A stretch of 64,000 bases of DNA from Halpernia frigidisoli. GTDB taxonomy: Bacteria; Bacteroidota; Bacteroidia; Flavobacteriales; Weeksellaceae. The DNA lies in NCBI RefSeq assembly GCF_900113805.1, contig NZ_FOQT01000001.1:910411-974410 (forward strand), read 5' to 3'. The stretch's first letter is position 1. Each line of letters starts with the position of its first letter. Made by a program: the position numbers and the translations under genes. This document shows positions 1 through 8,590 of this stretch, in pieces. The notes under the pieces are model-generated. The model saw only the letters and a list, made by a program, of their open reading frames with translations, did no database searches and was not told where the DNA came from.

Positions 1-543
1 AAGACCTTTCGCAGACAAATAGTTTTTTACTGCTGCAGCTCTTTGAGCAGAAAGAGTCAAATTATAAGAATCTGTACCCGTGCTGTCTGTATATCCAAAA
101 ATATTGATATTAGTATCAGGATTATTTGCAAGTACAGTAGCTAATTTATCTAAGTTGGCTTGAGCAAGTGACGTTAAATTTGAAGAATTGAAATTAAAAT
201 TAACAGTATTTTCGCCTAAAGTAATTTTAATACCATCTCCCACTCTTTCCACTTCTGCACCAGGTAAAGTATCCTTGATTTCTTTTGCCTGCTTATCCAT
301 TTTATTCCCGATCACATTTCCTGCAACACCACCAATTACGCCGCCTAAAACTGCACCAAGGGCACTATTTCCACCTTTTCCGATGTTATTTCCTAAGATT
401 CCACCAAGAACAGCTCCACCAGCTGCACCGATTGCGGTTCCTCTCTGTTGGTTGTTAGAATTTTTTACAGCTTCACAACTTGATAAAGCTAAAGTTGCTG
501 ATAAAAAAATCGCTGCAACGTTTGTTTTGTTAAATATTTTCAT
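1..543 (-). CDS. OmpA-family lipoprotein with glycine zipper (3' end cut off by window)
   Basis: The reverse strand reads open from an ATG at 543-541 to the window edge, giving 181 residues without a stop. The N-terminus is a lipoprotein signal ending in LALSSC (Cys23). Residues about 35-80 are a Gly/Ala-rich glycine-zipper segment. From about residue 105 an OmpA C-terminal peptidoglycan-binding domain begins, with the typical VNFNFNSSNLT strand and a GYTDSTG...SYNLTLSAQRA motif. The protein probably anchors the outer membrane to peptidoglycan. It lies 37 bases downstream of the lipocalin-like gene on the same strand and is probably co-transcribed with it. The missing C-terminus lies outside the window. 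Confidence 0.9.
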   Translation of the reverse strand, partial: MKIFNKTNVAAIFLSATLALSSCEAVKNSNNQQRGTAIGAAGGAVLGGILGNNIGKGGNSALGAVLGGVIGGVAGNVIGNKMDKQAKEIKDTLPGAEVERVGDGIKITLGENTVNFNFNSSNLTSLAQANLDKLATVLANNPDTNINIFGYTDSTGTDSYNLTLSAQRAAAVKNYLSAKGL

Positions 544-580
544 AATTTTAATTTTAATTGTTATAGTATTGAAAATGAAC

Positions 581-1060
581 TTACTTCATTGACGTTCTCT
601 GGAAATTGTAAGTTACTTTCACATTTTGTCCTTCAAAAGGAATATTTTGCTGTAAACTAAACTGATCAGTAGATTGGTTTAATAAATCTAAAGCATATCC
701 TGAAGTTACATTTTTAGCTTTCGTACCGTCAACTAATTTTTTAAACATAAATTGGTTACCTGATATCACATCAATTTTTATTGGTTGTGAAACTGTCGGG
801 CAAGAACCTCCACCATTGATTGTGTAAGCTCCGGAATAGTTATTTGGAATAAATCTCCAGTTACTTCCTACGAAGCACGATGCATCAGCATTCTCGTCAA
901 AAGGTTTTATTTTAAAAGATTTATCATAATCTATACTGGTAATTTGCCAATCCCCTTTCATTTTCAGAAATTCTGCGCGGTTGGTTTGTGCCATTTTTGC
1001 CGTAGAACAAGATGTTAACGCAAATACAGAAACAATCCCTGTGAGTAATAAATTTTTCAT
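581..1060 (-). CDS. lipocalin-like lipoprotein
   Basis: This is a 159-residue secreted lipoprotein. The signal peptide ends in VFALTSC, so the lipidated residue is Cys18. The mature part has a GDWQITSIDY motif near residue 36, typical of the first strand of lipocalin-like barrels (the G-x-W signature), then beta-rich sequence with CFVGSNWRFIPNNYSGAY and a paired Cys in GGGSCP. This fits the flavobacterial lipocalin-like family, usually found next to an OmpA-type lipoprotein as here. A ligand cannot be named. The fold call rests on the GxW motif and size, so the function remains open. Confidence 0.75.
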   Translation of the reverse strand: MKNLLLTGIVSVFALTSCSTAKMAQTNRAEFLKMKGDWQITSIDYDKSFKIKPFDENADASCFVGSNWRFIPNNYSGAYTINGGGSCPTVSQPIKIDVISGNQFMFKKLVDGTKAKNVTSGYALDLLNQSTDQFSLQQNIPFEGQNVKVTYNFQRTSMK

Positions 1061-1115
1061 TGTTTTATTTTTTGTTATTTACCATTTATTAAAAAACCGT
1101 GCCACAAATTTTAAC

Positions 1116-1140
1116 AAAAAAAAATCCGGCAAATGCCGGA
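1116..1140 (-). terminator. intrinsic terminator of the subtilase gene
   Basis: Read on the minus strand, the arms TCCGGCA and TGCCGGA (1125-1140) form a 7-bp stem with a 2-nt loop, followed by nine T. It lies 20 bases past the stop of the S8 peptidase gene and separates it from the lipocalin gene. Confidence 0.9.
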
Positions 1141-1161
1141 CTTTAAATTAAAATCAAATGT

Positions 1162-2862
1162 TTACTTTTTAACTTTCTTTTTTGCTTTTACTTTTTTTAC
1201 GCTGGTTTTGACCGAAGATTTTTTGTAAAAGTTATCATACGCATAAACTGCAGCTTTATAGGTGTCAATCACACCACCGGAAACAGATACTTTATCAAAC
1301 GTTTCTTCCGGCGCATCTTTAATTTCTGCATTAACTGTGGATTTATTTACAGTTTTTTCAAAAGATTCAATTAGTTGTGCGGGCGTTAAATTTGGCATAT
1401 AAGCTAATAGAATAGCAGCAGAACCAGCTACAACGGGTGATGCCATTGATGTCCCGGCCAAATACTGGTATTTACTACCTGCAACTGAAGAATAAATTTC
1501 TTTTCCCGGTGCAAAAACATCAACCATCTTTCCGTTGTAATTGGAAAAATCTGCACGCAAATGAGCATTGTCATTTGTGCTCGCACCAACAGTGATGACG
1601 TTATTTAGAAATGCTTTTTCATCGGTCTGTTTTTTAAAATTTGTTGGATAATTATCTTCTTTTTCAAGATCATCGTTGTCATTACCGGCCGCATGTACAA
1701 GCAAAACACCTTTATCCTGTGCATATTTAAAAGCTTCCCAAACTTTTTCTTTACCCGGCGAAACAGATTTTCCAAAACTCATGTTTACGATTTTCGCACC
1801 GTTATTAACAGCATAAAAAATACCATTGGCAATATCCTTGTCTCTTTCATCACCATCTGGAACTGCTCTGATTGTCATAATTTTCGCAACCTTACTCCCT
1901 ACACCATATTGAATCTCGCTATCATTTGGTTGACCTGCTATAATACCTGCAACGTGCGTTCCGTGCAAAGCGTCAGGACCTTCATAATGATTATTACCGT
2001 AATATTTTTCATTAATATTTGCATAATCATCACCAACAATAGAACGTGGATCAAAACCTAGATTATATTGTTTTGTCGCTTGTGGCTCGTAATAATCAAG
2101 CGCTTCTTTCATCTGAGCCTGCAAATAAGTCTGTACTTCCTGCGAAGATTTTCCTGCCACAGAAGGATCATTTAAAATCTGAGATAAGATCTGAGAATAC
2201 CGTACATCATCCGGAGTTACAGGTTTTATGGCAGCAATAGATTCAGCAGTTAAATTTTTTCCATTTAAAAGTGCTACAACTGATGGAATAGCTTTCGAAA
2301 AATTACTATAAAATTCATATTGTTGTTTTGCGTCAACACTTTTTTTTGTGAAAAGATCTTTTGATCTTAAATACATTGCAAACTCTTCGGGCATTTTAGC
2401 CTGATTGGCTTTATTTTTTGCTGTCTCAGAACCTTCAAAGATATTTTTATACTGACGAATAACTCTTGTAATTTCCAGATTATCTACGCCAACTTCTCCA
2501 TCTTTCCCGCCTATGAAATCCCAACCGTTAACATCATCAATGTAACCGTTTTTATCATCATCTTTCCCATTACCAGGAATTTCATTTGAATTGGTCCAAA
2601 GATTATTTTTTAAAGCGGGATGGTCTACCTGAACGCCGCTGTCTAAAACTGCAACAACCACTTTTTTCGGTTTTAAACCTTTTGATTCTAAAAATTTATA
2701 AGCGTTTGCAGTATTGACACCATACACTTTGGAAGTTGCAAAATCTTTATGATACCAAGTCATGAGATCTTTGTCCTGCATAGGATCTAAAGTTGAAACT
2801 GCAGTTTGTGCAAAACTTAAAAAGCCGCTAAGAAACAGAGCGGATATAAATAACTTTTTCAT
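1162..2862 (-). CDS. secreted S8 family serine peptidase (subtilase)
   Basis: This 566-residue protein has a Sec signal peptide (residues 1-19, ending SFAQ). The catalytic triad is visible: Asp74 in AVLDSGVQVDHP, His303 in HGTHVAGI and Ser472 in GTSMASP, with oxyanion Asn394 in AAGND. The roughly 230 residues between Asp and His are unusually long and contain a predicted helical insert (about 130-265) with many Lys and Gln. The C-terminus is a Lys/Val tail rather than a type IX secretion domain, so the final location (periplasm or medium) is uncertain. The ATG follows the wbqC stop by one base, indicating translational coupling. The substrate is unknown. Confidence 0.93.
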   Translation of the reverse strand: MKKLFISALFLSGFLSFAQTAVSTLDPMQDKDLMTWYHKDFATSKVYGVNTANAYKFLESKGLKPKKVVVAVLDSGVQVDHPALKNNLWTNSNEIPGNGKDDDKNGYIDDVNGWDFIGGKDGEVGVDNLEITRVIRQYKNIFEGSETAKNKANQAKMPEEFAMYLRSKDLFTKKSVDAKQQYEFYSNFSKAIPSVVALLNGKNLTAESIAAIKPVTPDDVRYSQILSQILNDPSVAGKSSQEVQTYLQAQMKEALDYYEPQATKQYNLGFDPRSIVGDDYANINEKYYGNNHYEGPDALHGTHVAGIIAGQPNDSEIQYGVGSKVAKIMTIRAVPDGDERDKDIANGIFYAVNNGAKIVNMSFGKSVSPGKEKVWEAFKYAQDKGVLLVHAAGNDNDDLEKEDNYPTNFKKQTDEKAFLNNVITVGASTNDNAHLRADFSNYNGKMVDVFAPGKEIYSSVAGSKYQYLAGTSMASPVVAGSAAILLAYMPNLTPAQLIESFEKTVNKSTVNAEIKDAPEETFDKVSVSGGVIDTYKAAVYAYDNFYKKSSVKTSVKKVKAKKKVKK

Positions 2863-2863
2863 A

Positions 2864-3481
2864 TTAATTACTCAATGAGTGATTTTTTAAATAAATTAAA
2901 CTTTCCGGGCCAAGGTTGAAAAAAAGATCGCAGACCGAAAGATTTTCTATAAAACCATATTTTTCTTCAAAAATCTGATAATATTGTGAGAATTTTTGAT
3001 CAGGATTATTTTTAGCCGAAAATGCTGAGCGCAAATCTAATGCCGAAGGTTCGCTCTCGTATTTGTCTGAAAATTGTAGATTTTGCGCAGTTTTTGATAT
3101 ACTGATCAAAATTTCAAGTGCGTTCAAATTAAAGTCAAAGAGAAATTTTTCTTTTTTTTCGTAGATCTTTGCGCAGCGGTCTTCGTAAAATTCGAAATAC
3201 GGCGAACTTTGATAGGCGTTTTTTATGGATTTCCAATGTTGTTTTTGCCAGTTTTCATCGTACGAAATTTTCGTGTCTTTATAAAGTCGGCTTCCAGTAT
3301 GATTAATAGGAATTACCAAAGTAAGCTTGCCGTTTGCCCCATAAATATTGGTTCTGTTGCGGTAAGTCTGTTTCGGAAAATTTTCAAATTTTTCTATAAC
3401 CGGTTTTGAGTCTTTTTCTAAAAATTTCGAAAACCAGGAAATTGGCGGAAGATAAAAAAGAGGGAAAAGTTGATTTTCCAA
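2864..3481 (-). CDS. WbqC family protein, TTG start
   Basis: The protein has 205 residues and starts LFPLFYLPPISWFSKF, the typical WbqC-family opening, followed by YRNRTNIYGANGKLTLVIPI and the SIKNAYQSSPYFEFYED motif that defines the family. WbqC proteins are linked to O-antigen and sugar biosynthesis in some bacteria, but their biochemical role is not settled. The only usable start is TTG at 3481-3479: an in-frame TAA lies four codons upstream and no ATG or GTG intervenes. The gene sits between lepB and the subtilase, an order I recall as common in flavobacteria, and a structured repeat fills the gap to lepB. Confidence 0.85.
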   Translation of the reverse strand: MENQLFPLFYLPPISWFSKFLEKDSKPVIEKFENFPKQTYRNRTNIYGANGKLTLVIPINHTGSRLYKDTKISYDENWQKQHWKSIKNAYQSSPYFEFYEDRCAKIYEKKEKFLFDFNLNALEILISISKTAQNLQFSDKYESEPSALDLRSAFSAKNNPDQKFSQYYQIFEEKYGFIENLSVCDLFFNLGPESLIYLKNHSLSN

Positions 3482-3600
3482 AGTGATATTTTATTTAAAA
3501 CTTTGTCAAAGTTCTATTATTTTTAATTTAAAACTTTGACAAAGCGGATGTTAATTTTTTTTACCTAAAAGTAAATTTTCTAAGAAGTAATAAATGTGTC

Positions 3601-3681
3601 TAGCCCCGATGGAAGCGGCATCCTTTTTTGGCGCGAGCGAAGCGAGCACCAAAAAAGATATAGCGGACAGCGGGATCAGCT
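3601..3681 (+). repeat. structured intergenic repeat, type A copy 1
   Basis: The copy begins TAGCCCCGATGG and ends AGCGGGATCAGCTT. The two halves fold back: AGC/GCT and CCCG/CGGG at the base, a purine-rich internal loop, then ATC-TTTTTTGG against CCAAAAAAGAT. The tip is GC-rich, built from GAGCGAAGCGAG. It lies between lepB and wbqC, antisense to both. Related copies are at 16652, 30156 and 43256. It may be the flavobacterial RNA motif I recall as Flavo-1, which I could not check. Confidence 0.85.
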
Positions 3682-3691
3682 TCTAAAAAAA

Positions 3692-5368
3692 TTAATCTTC
3701 TTCTTTCTTTTTGCTGAATAATTTTACAAAATATTCCCAACCGAAAAAGAGGATCAAAATAAAAGCGGCAATCCACCAATAAGATGTTTTATTGGCATCT
3801 CCAGTGTTCGTTGCTTTGAACATTCTGTCCCAACGGATCTTGAACGGCGCCTGATAAGCGGATTGCGAATCACCAAAAACGCCCTGCAAACTTAGCCAGG
3901 TAAACATTGGTTTTCCCACGATATTTTCCTCCGGTACGAATCCGAAAAAACGCGCATCTAAAGAGGCATCACGGTTATCACCAATCATCATATAATAATT
4001 TTGTTTGATGGTATAAGTATTTGATTCTTTTCCGTTAATGAAAATTTTGCCGTTTTTATTTTCAAGTTTATTGTGCTCATATTCGGAAATTATCCAGCGG
4101 TATTCCGGTAAACTTTCCTGATTTAATGTTACAACATCGCCTTTCTTCGGAATTCTGACAGGTCCATAAAAATCAGTATTCCAGCCTTTATTTATTGGAA
4201 ATATTGAATTTACAGTATCGATTTTTTTCTGAAAATCATCTTTATAAGCAATTCCGGAAGTTTCTTTATCCGTTATTTCTTCTTGTACAGAGACAACGCC
4301 TTCGAATTTTTTAAAATCAGCAGCGCGAGAGTCTGTCAATTGTACGCGGTATATGTAATCTTTGGCGTCTAAATTATATTTTTGACCGTAAATAGCAAAA
4401 TACTGGGAATTACTGCTGATCTGGCTAACAGGAATAAATTCCATTGTTTTATATAGCGATGGAAAATCAATCTCACTGGTTGATTGCACAATGTAAGCGT
4501 GTTGCTCTTGCTGATCACCCAAAATATCTTCCGGCTTATTATTTACAAATAATTTTCCGGCTTTTATTTCTAAAACATCGCCAGCAACAGCAACACAGCG
4601 TTTCACATAAGGATCTTTCCTGTCAATTGCCGTGTGAACAGAATCCTGAGGATAATTGAAAACAACGATATCATTTCTTTCCACTTTTTCCCAGCCTGGT
4701 AATCTTAAATAAGGCAATTTAACGGCATCAACATAAGATTTTGGATCATCTTTTGGATTTCCTTTTACGCCTGTATCTGTAATCGTTCCTTGTAAAAATG
4801 GCAGTGCCAAAGGACGCATCGGCATTCTGAAACCGTAATTTAATTTATTAACAAAAAGAAAATCACCTACAAGTAGAGTTCTTTCCATTGAGCCTGTTGG
4901 AATCCCAAAAGGTTGCGTTACAAAAGTGTGAATAATCGTTGCAAACACTATTGCAAAGGTTATAGAACCAATAAATGTTTCTTTCTTCTGCACATTTTTT
5001 TCAGCGTCTGTTAAATAAAGATCATCTTCTTTATAAACTTCTGAGTCTGCAGAATAATTAACAACCGCCATGTAAATAAAAGGCAGTAAAACTGTTAATA
5101 TCTGTTGAACAGTAGAAGATTTTCCGAAATGTTTCATTAAAAAAATATGAAAAACCGTCATCATAATCGGTCCAACGATAGGTAAATAAGCCAACAGAAA
5201 CCACCATTTTGTATGATTTGTTTCTTTTAAAATCAGGTAGTAGTTATAAAATGGAATAAAAGCAAAAATTGGATTTAAACCCATTTTCTTAAATAATTTC
5301 CATGTAGAAATTCCCATTAAAACGCTGAGAATCGCGATATAGAAACAATATGTTAAAAAATAATTCAT
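3692..5368 (-). CDS. lepB: signal peptidase I
   Basis: This 558-residue membrane protease removes Sec signal peptides at the periplasmic face. The N-terminal about 110 residues form several membrane segments of the DUF5684 type; the S26 catalytic domain follows a further segment at 132-150. Nucleophile Ser160 lies in GIPTGSMERTL, general base Lys256 in YVKRCVAVAGD, and the conserved box MIGDNRDASLDARFFG is at 461-476. A last membrane segment (530-548) and a KKKEED tail end the protein. It is much longer than E. coli LepB, with a long insert between the Lys and GDNRDAS boxes, which I recall as usual in Bacteroidota. It lies downstream of dapB on the same strand. Confidence 0.96.
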   Translation of the reverse strand: MNYFLTYCFYIAILSVLMGISTWKLFKKMGLNPIFAFIPFYNYYLILKETNHTKWWFLLAYLPIVGPIMMTVFHIFLMKHFGKSSTVQQILTVLLPFIYMAVVNYSADSEVYKEDDLYLTDAEKNVQKKETFIGSITFAIVFATIIHTFVTQPFGIPTGSMERTLLVGDFLFVNKLNYGFRMPMRPLALPFLQGTITDTGVKGNPKDDPKSYVDAVKLPYLRLPGWEKVERNDIVVFNYPQDSVHTAIDRKDPYVKRCVAVAGDVLEIKAGKLFVNNKPEDILGDQQEQHAYIVQSTSEIDFPSLYKTMEFIPVSQISSNSQYFAIYGQKYNLDAKDYIYRVQLTDSRAADFKKFEGVVSVQEEITDKETSGIAYKDDFQKKIDTVNSIFPINKGWNTDFYGPVRIPKKGDVVTLNQESLPEYRWIISEYEHNKLENKNGKIFINGKESNTYTIKQNYYMMIGDNRDASLDARFFGFVPEENIVGKPMFTWLSLQGVFGDSQSAYQAPFKIRWDRMFKATNTGDANKTSYWWIAAFILILFFGWEYFVKLFSKKKEED

Positions 5369-5439
5369 AAGAATTTTGTTTGTATTTTTTTCTGTGGTTA
5401 ATTAGTTTACTGTAAAGTAAAAAAGTTACATTTTTACAT

Positions 5440-6141
5440 TTAATTTAATTCTAAAACATCTTTCATTGTGAAATTTCCCGTTTTGCCCTGAATCCATTCT
5501 GCGGCGGTAATTGCGCCTAAAGCAAAACCGTTTCTGTTAAAGGCCGTGTGTTTTATCTCAATTTCGTCAACTTCAGATTTGTAAAAAACACTGTGAGTGC
5601 CGGGAACTTCATTCTCACGGATTGCAAAAATCCCCAGATTTTCATCCTGAGTTTCGTCTAGTTTCCAGGCATTAAAATCAGAATTTCTAATAATTCCTTC
5701 CGCCAAAGAAATGGCTGTACCACTTGGCGCATCTTTCTTTTGCGTGTGGTGAATTTCTTCCAGCTGACAGGAATAGTCTTTAAACGGCGACATCATTTGA
5801 GCTAATTTTTCATTTAAAGCAAAAAATAAATTCACACCCAAACTGAAATTGCTTCCATATAAAAATGCGGTTTTATTTTCCTCAGCGATCTTTTCGATCT
5901 CTGGTTTTTGATCAAGCCACCCCGTTGTTCCGCAAATAACAGGAATATTTTGTTCTAAACAGAATTTAATATTGTTAAAAGCTACTTCCGGATTAGAAAA
6001 TTCAATCACAACATCAGGCGAATTCAAATTTTCCAATGTTGGCGTTTCACTTAATTTTGCTACAATTTCATGATTTTTAGCCAAAGCAAGATGCTCTATT
6101 ATTTTTCCCATTTTGCCGTATCCGACGAGTGCAATTTTCAT
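5440..6141 (-). CDS. dapB: 4-hydroxy-tetrahydrodipicolinate reductase
   Basis: The 233-residue enzyme performs the NAD(P)H-dependent reduction step of the diaminopimelate/lysine pathway, feeding peptidoglycan synthesis. The N-terminal nucleotide-binding loop is VGYGKMGK (6-13), and the CGTTGW substrate loop is at 70-75. The catalytic segment EIHHTQKKDAPSGTA (129-143) contains His131 and Lys135, equivalent to E. coli His159 and Lys163. It is shorter than the E. coli enzyme (273) at the N-terminal domain, a form I recall from Bacteroidota. The gene lies between the DUF5683 gene and lepB on the same strand. Confidence 0.96.
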   Translation of the reverse strand: MKIALVGYGKMGKIIEHLALAKNHEIVAKLSETPTLENLNSPDVVIEFSNPEVAFNNIKFCLEQNIPVICGTTGWLDQKPEIEKIAEENKTAFLYGSNFSLGVNLFFALNEKLAQMMSPFKDYSCQLEEIHHTQKKDAPSGTAISLAEGIIRNSDFNAWKLDETQDENLGIFAIRENEVPGTHSVFYKSEVDEIEIKHTAFNRNGFALGAITAAEWIQGKTGNFTMKDVLELN

Positions 6142-6167
6142 TTTTGATCTTATTTTTTTAAATGAAA

Positions 6168-6803
6168 TTAAAATTTAAAATTCAGCGCGAGTCCTGCTTT
6201 TGATTGATTAAAACCAAAACCATCATTGATTATTGTTGGTGAGATCGCGAGATCCGGATCGTGCCTTCCTTCATATAAATGCGCGTCAACGACGGCATCG
6301 ACAATATTTAAGATATATATCAAAGCTGTGATCGCAATCGCATAATCACGCTGCCTTTTTGCCTGATCCTGCGCATTTCCCAACACGTTTTTGTCAATTC
6401 CCGGCAGGTTTGAAAACTCGTGCTGTTGACCGTTGAGCTCAGCTATAAAAGCAGTTCTGTATCTTTTGTATTGATTGTCGTTGTAAAAAGTGACACCTAA
6501 TCCTGTTCCTATCGCACCAAACACTACAGGAATTTTCCAGTATTTTTTGTTATAAAATTGCCCTAAACCCGGAAAAACAGCAGAATATAAACCCGCTTTT
6601 GTGGGATTAAATTTTGGACTTAAACCCGGTTTATTTGAAGATTTAATATCTGCAAGTACCTGAACATCTGATTTTGTGGAAGTTGATGCCGCCGGAATCG
6701 AATCGTTTGGCTTATAATCTGTCCGGATCGTATCATTTGGATTTACTTGTGAAAAACCAAAGGTGAAAAAAAACAGCAGAATTATTAAAAAAATTTTTTG
6801 CAT
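6168..6803 (-). CDS. DUF5683 membrane protein
   Basis: This 211-residue protein has a signal peptide (1-18, ending FGFSQ), a polar linker, and then the DUF5683 core AGLYSAVFPGLGQFYNKKYWK with two hydrophobic segments (about 87-106 and 152-172). The GLGQFYNKKYWKIP motif resembles small TM2-like membrane modules. Its function is unknown. Its ATG directly abuts the parB stop codon (TAAATG), so it is translated from the parAB transcript and links chromosome segregation genes to dapB-lepB, an arrangement I recall from other flavobacteria. Confidence 0.8.
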   Translation of the reverse strand: MQKIFLIILLFFFTFGFSQVNPNDTIRTDYKPNDSIPAASTSTKSDVQVLADIKSSNKPGLSPKFNPTKAGLYSAVFPGLGQFYNKKYWKIPVVFGAIGTGLGVTFYNDNQYKRYRTAFIAELNGQQHEFSNLPGIDKNVLGNAQDQAKRQRDYAIAITALIYILNIVDAVVDAHLYEGRHDPDLAISPTIINDGFGFNQSKAGLALNFKF

Positions 6804-7688
6804 TTAGTGAATATGTGCCAGAATTTGTTCCAATTCCTGTTCGTTATTAAAATCTAAAACGATCTTGCCTTTTTTGCCCGTTGCGGAAGATTTAATTTCC
6901 ACTTTAACTTCCAGAATATCAGAAATATTTTTCTCAGCTTTTTTAAGATAATTCGGCAGATTTACAATTTTCTTTTCCTTTTTTTGTGGCTTCTTAAGTT
7001 TTTGAACCTCCAATTCAGCTTGACGTACGTTTAATTTTTGAGCCGTTATTTTTTTAAATAAAACACTCTGCAAACTTTCATCTTCTAAACTAATAATTGC
7101 ACGACCGTGACCGGCAGAAATTTCCCCACTTCGGATCGCGTCCTGAACGACAGGATTTAAACGTAAAAGTCTGATAGAATTCGTGATCGTACTCCTTTCC
7201 TTTCCTACTCTTTGGCTTAAATTTTCCTGTGTTAAACCAATTTCTTCCAGTAATCTCTGGTAGGTTAAAGCGACTTCAATGGCATCAAGATCTTCACGCT
7301 GAATATTTTCAACCAAAGCCATTTCCAGCAATTCCTGATCATTGACCAATCTTATATAAGCAGGAACACTTTTTAAACCGGCTATTTTTGAAGCACGAAA
7401 ACGTCTTTCACCGGAAATAATTTCAAATTTCCCACCATCTTTTCTTAAAGTGATCGGCTGAATTACACCTAATGATTTAATGGATTGCGCCAGATCATTT
7501 AAGGCTTTCTCATCAAAATAAGTTCTTGGCTGTGTCGCATTTGGATAAATATCTTCCAGCGAAATTTCCATGATGTTTCCTACTAATTTATCTGCGCCTT
7601 CGTCTGTTGCATTATTTATGGAACTTTTCGATTCGGCACTCAAAATTGCACCCAAACCGCGTCCCATTGCTCTTTTCTTATCTTTCAT
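6804..7688 (-). CDS. parB: chromosome partitioning protein ParB
   Basis: The 294-residue protein binds centromere-like parS sites and, in the family, uses CTP to slide and spread on DNA. The N-terminal basic tail (KKRAMGRGLGAIL) is the ParA-contact region. The CTP-binding motif GERRFRAS is at 93-100 and the helix-turn-helix LSQRVGKERSTITNSIRLL is at about 157-175. A Lys-rich linker (about 228-240) leads to the C-terminal dimer domain. It lies directly downstream of parA (30-base gap). I did not find a convincing parS site in the window. Confidence 0.96.
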   Translation of the reverse strand: MKDKKRAMGRGLGAILSAESKSSINNATDEGADKLVGNIMEISLEDIYPNATQPRTYFDEKALNDLAQSIKSLGVIQPITLRKDGGKFEIISGERRFRASKIAGLKSVPAYIRLVNDQELLEMALVENIQREDLDAIEVALTYQRLLEEIGLTQENLSQRVGKERSTITNSIRLLRLNPVVQDAIRSGEISAGHGRAIISLEDESLQSVLFKKITAQKLNVRQAELEVQKLKKPQKKEKKIVNLPNYLKKAEKNISDILEVKVEIKSSATGKKGKIVLDFNNEQELEQILAHIH

Positions 7689-7718
7689 ATATTATCTTAA
7701 AAGAAATTTTTGCCTCAA

Positions 7719-8492
7719 TTAATGATTAACTAAATTTTCATTTTTAATTAAAACTTCTTCGGCTAACTGTAAGTATTGAATAGCTCCTTTGCTTTCTGCA
7801 TCATACATCAAAATACTTTCACCAAAACTTGGCGCTTCACTTAAACGAACATTTCGGCTGATAATTGTATCAAAAACCATTTCAGGAAAATGTGTTTTTA
7901 CTTCCTCTACAACTTGATTTGACAGTCTTAAACGGCTGTCATACATTGTTAAAAGTAAACCTTCAATATCAAGATCTTTGTTGTGGATTTTTTGAACGTT
8001 TTTTACTGTATTTAATAATTTACCCAAACCCTCCAAAGCAAAATATTCACATTGAATAGGAATAATTACAGAATCTGCGGCGGTTAAAGCGTTGATCGTG
8101 ATTAAACCCAAACTTGGCGCACAGTCAATTATTATGTAATCGTAATTATTTAAAATTGGCTGCAAAGATTCCTTCAATCTGTATTCTCTTTTATCACGGT
8201 CAACCAGTTCAATTTCTGCTGCAACCAGATCAATATGCGACGGAATAATATCAAGATTTGGCGAACTTGTCTTTTGGATACAGTTCGCGATATCTTCCGA
8301 ATTTTCAAGCAAATTATAAGTACTGAAATTTACTTCTTCAATACCTAAACCAGAGGTGGCGTTTGCCTGCGGATCTGCATCGATAAGCAAAATTCTCTTT
8401 TCTAAAACACCAAGCGCAGCTGCTAAATTAACTGCTGTTGTTGTTTTTCCCACGCCTCCTTTTTGGTTTGCAATCCCGATAATTTTCGCCAT
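7719..8492 (-). CDS. parA: chromosome partitioning ATPase ParA (Soj)
   Basis: This 257-residue ParA-type ATPase drives segregation of ParB-bound origin regions. The deviant Walker A KGGVGKTT is at 11-18, Walker A' IDADPQANAT follows near 38-47, and the Walker B region reads IIIDCAPSLGLIT. There is no N-terminal HTH, so this is the chromosomal (Soj) rather than plasmid P1 type. A -7-like box TATTTTTG lies 18-25 bases before the ATG, so the parA-parB-DUF5683 run (perhaps to lepB) probably starts here. Confidence 0.97.
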   Translation of the reverse strand: MAKIIGIANQKGGVGKTTTAVNLAAALGVLEKRILLIDADPQANATSGLGIEEVNFSTYNLLENSEDIANCIQKTSSPNLDIIPSHIDLVAAEIELVDRDKREYRLKESLQPILNNYDYIIIDCAPSLGLITINALTAADSVIIPIQCEYFALEGLGKLLNTVKNVQKIHNKDLDIEGLLLTMYDSRLRLSNQVVEEVKTHFPEMVFDTIISRNVRLSEAPSFGESILMYDAESKGAIQYLQLAEEVLIKNENLVNH

Positions 8493-8509
8493 TCTGTATA
8501 ATTAATTCT

Positions 8510-8517
8510 CAAAAATA
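8510..8517 (-). promoter_or_regulatory. -7 box of the parA promoter
   Basis: The minus strand reads TATTTTTG, matching the Bacteroidota -7 consensus TAnnTTTG, 17 bases before the parA ATG. This predicts a leader of about ten bases. Confidence 0.6.
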
Positions 8518-8590
8518 CGATTTTTTTAAATTTGAAATTGCGCGTAAAATCCTAAAAATAGTTAAAGTGCTAAATATTAATTTATTAACT

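Noticed and set aside
188-592. 134-codon plus-strand frame opposite the OmpA-like gene
   Set aside because: Low-complexity Pro/Ser/Thr translation, antisense to a clear OmpA-family gene.
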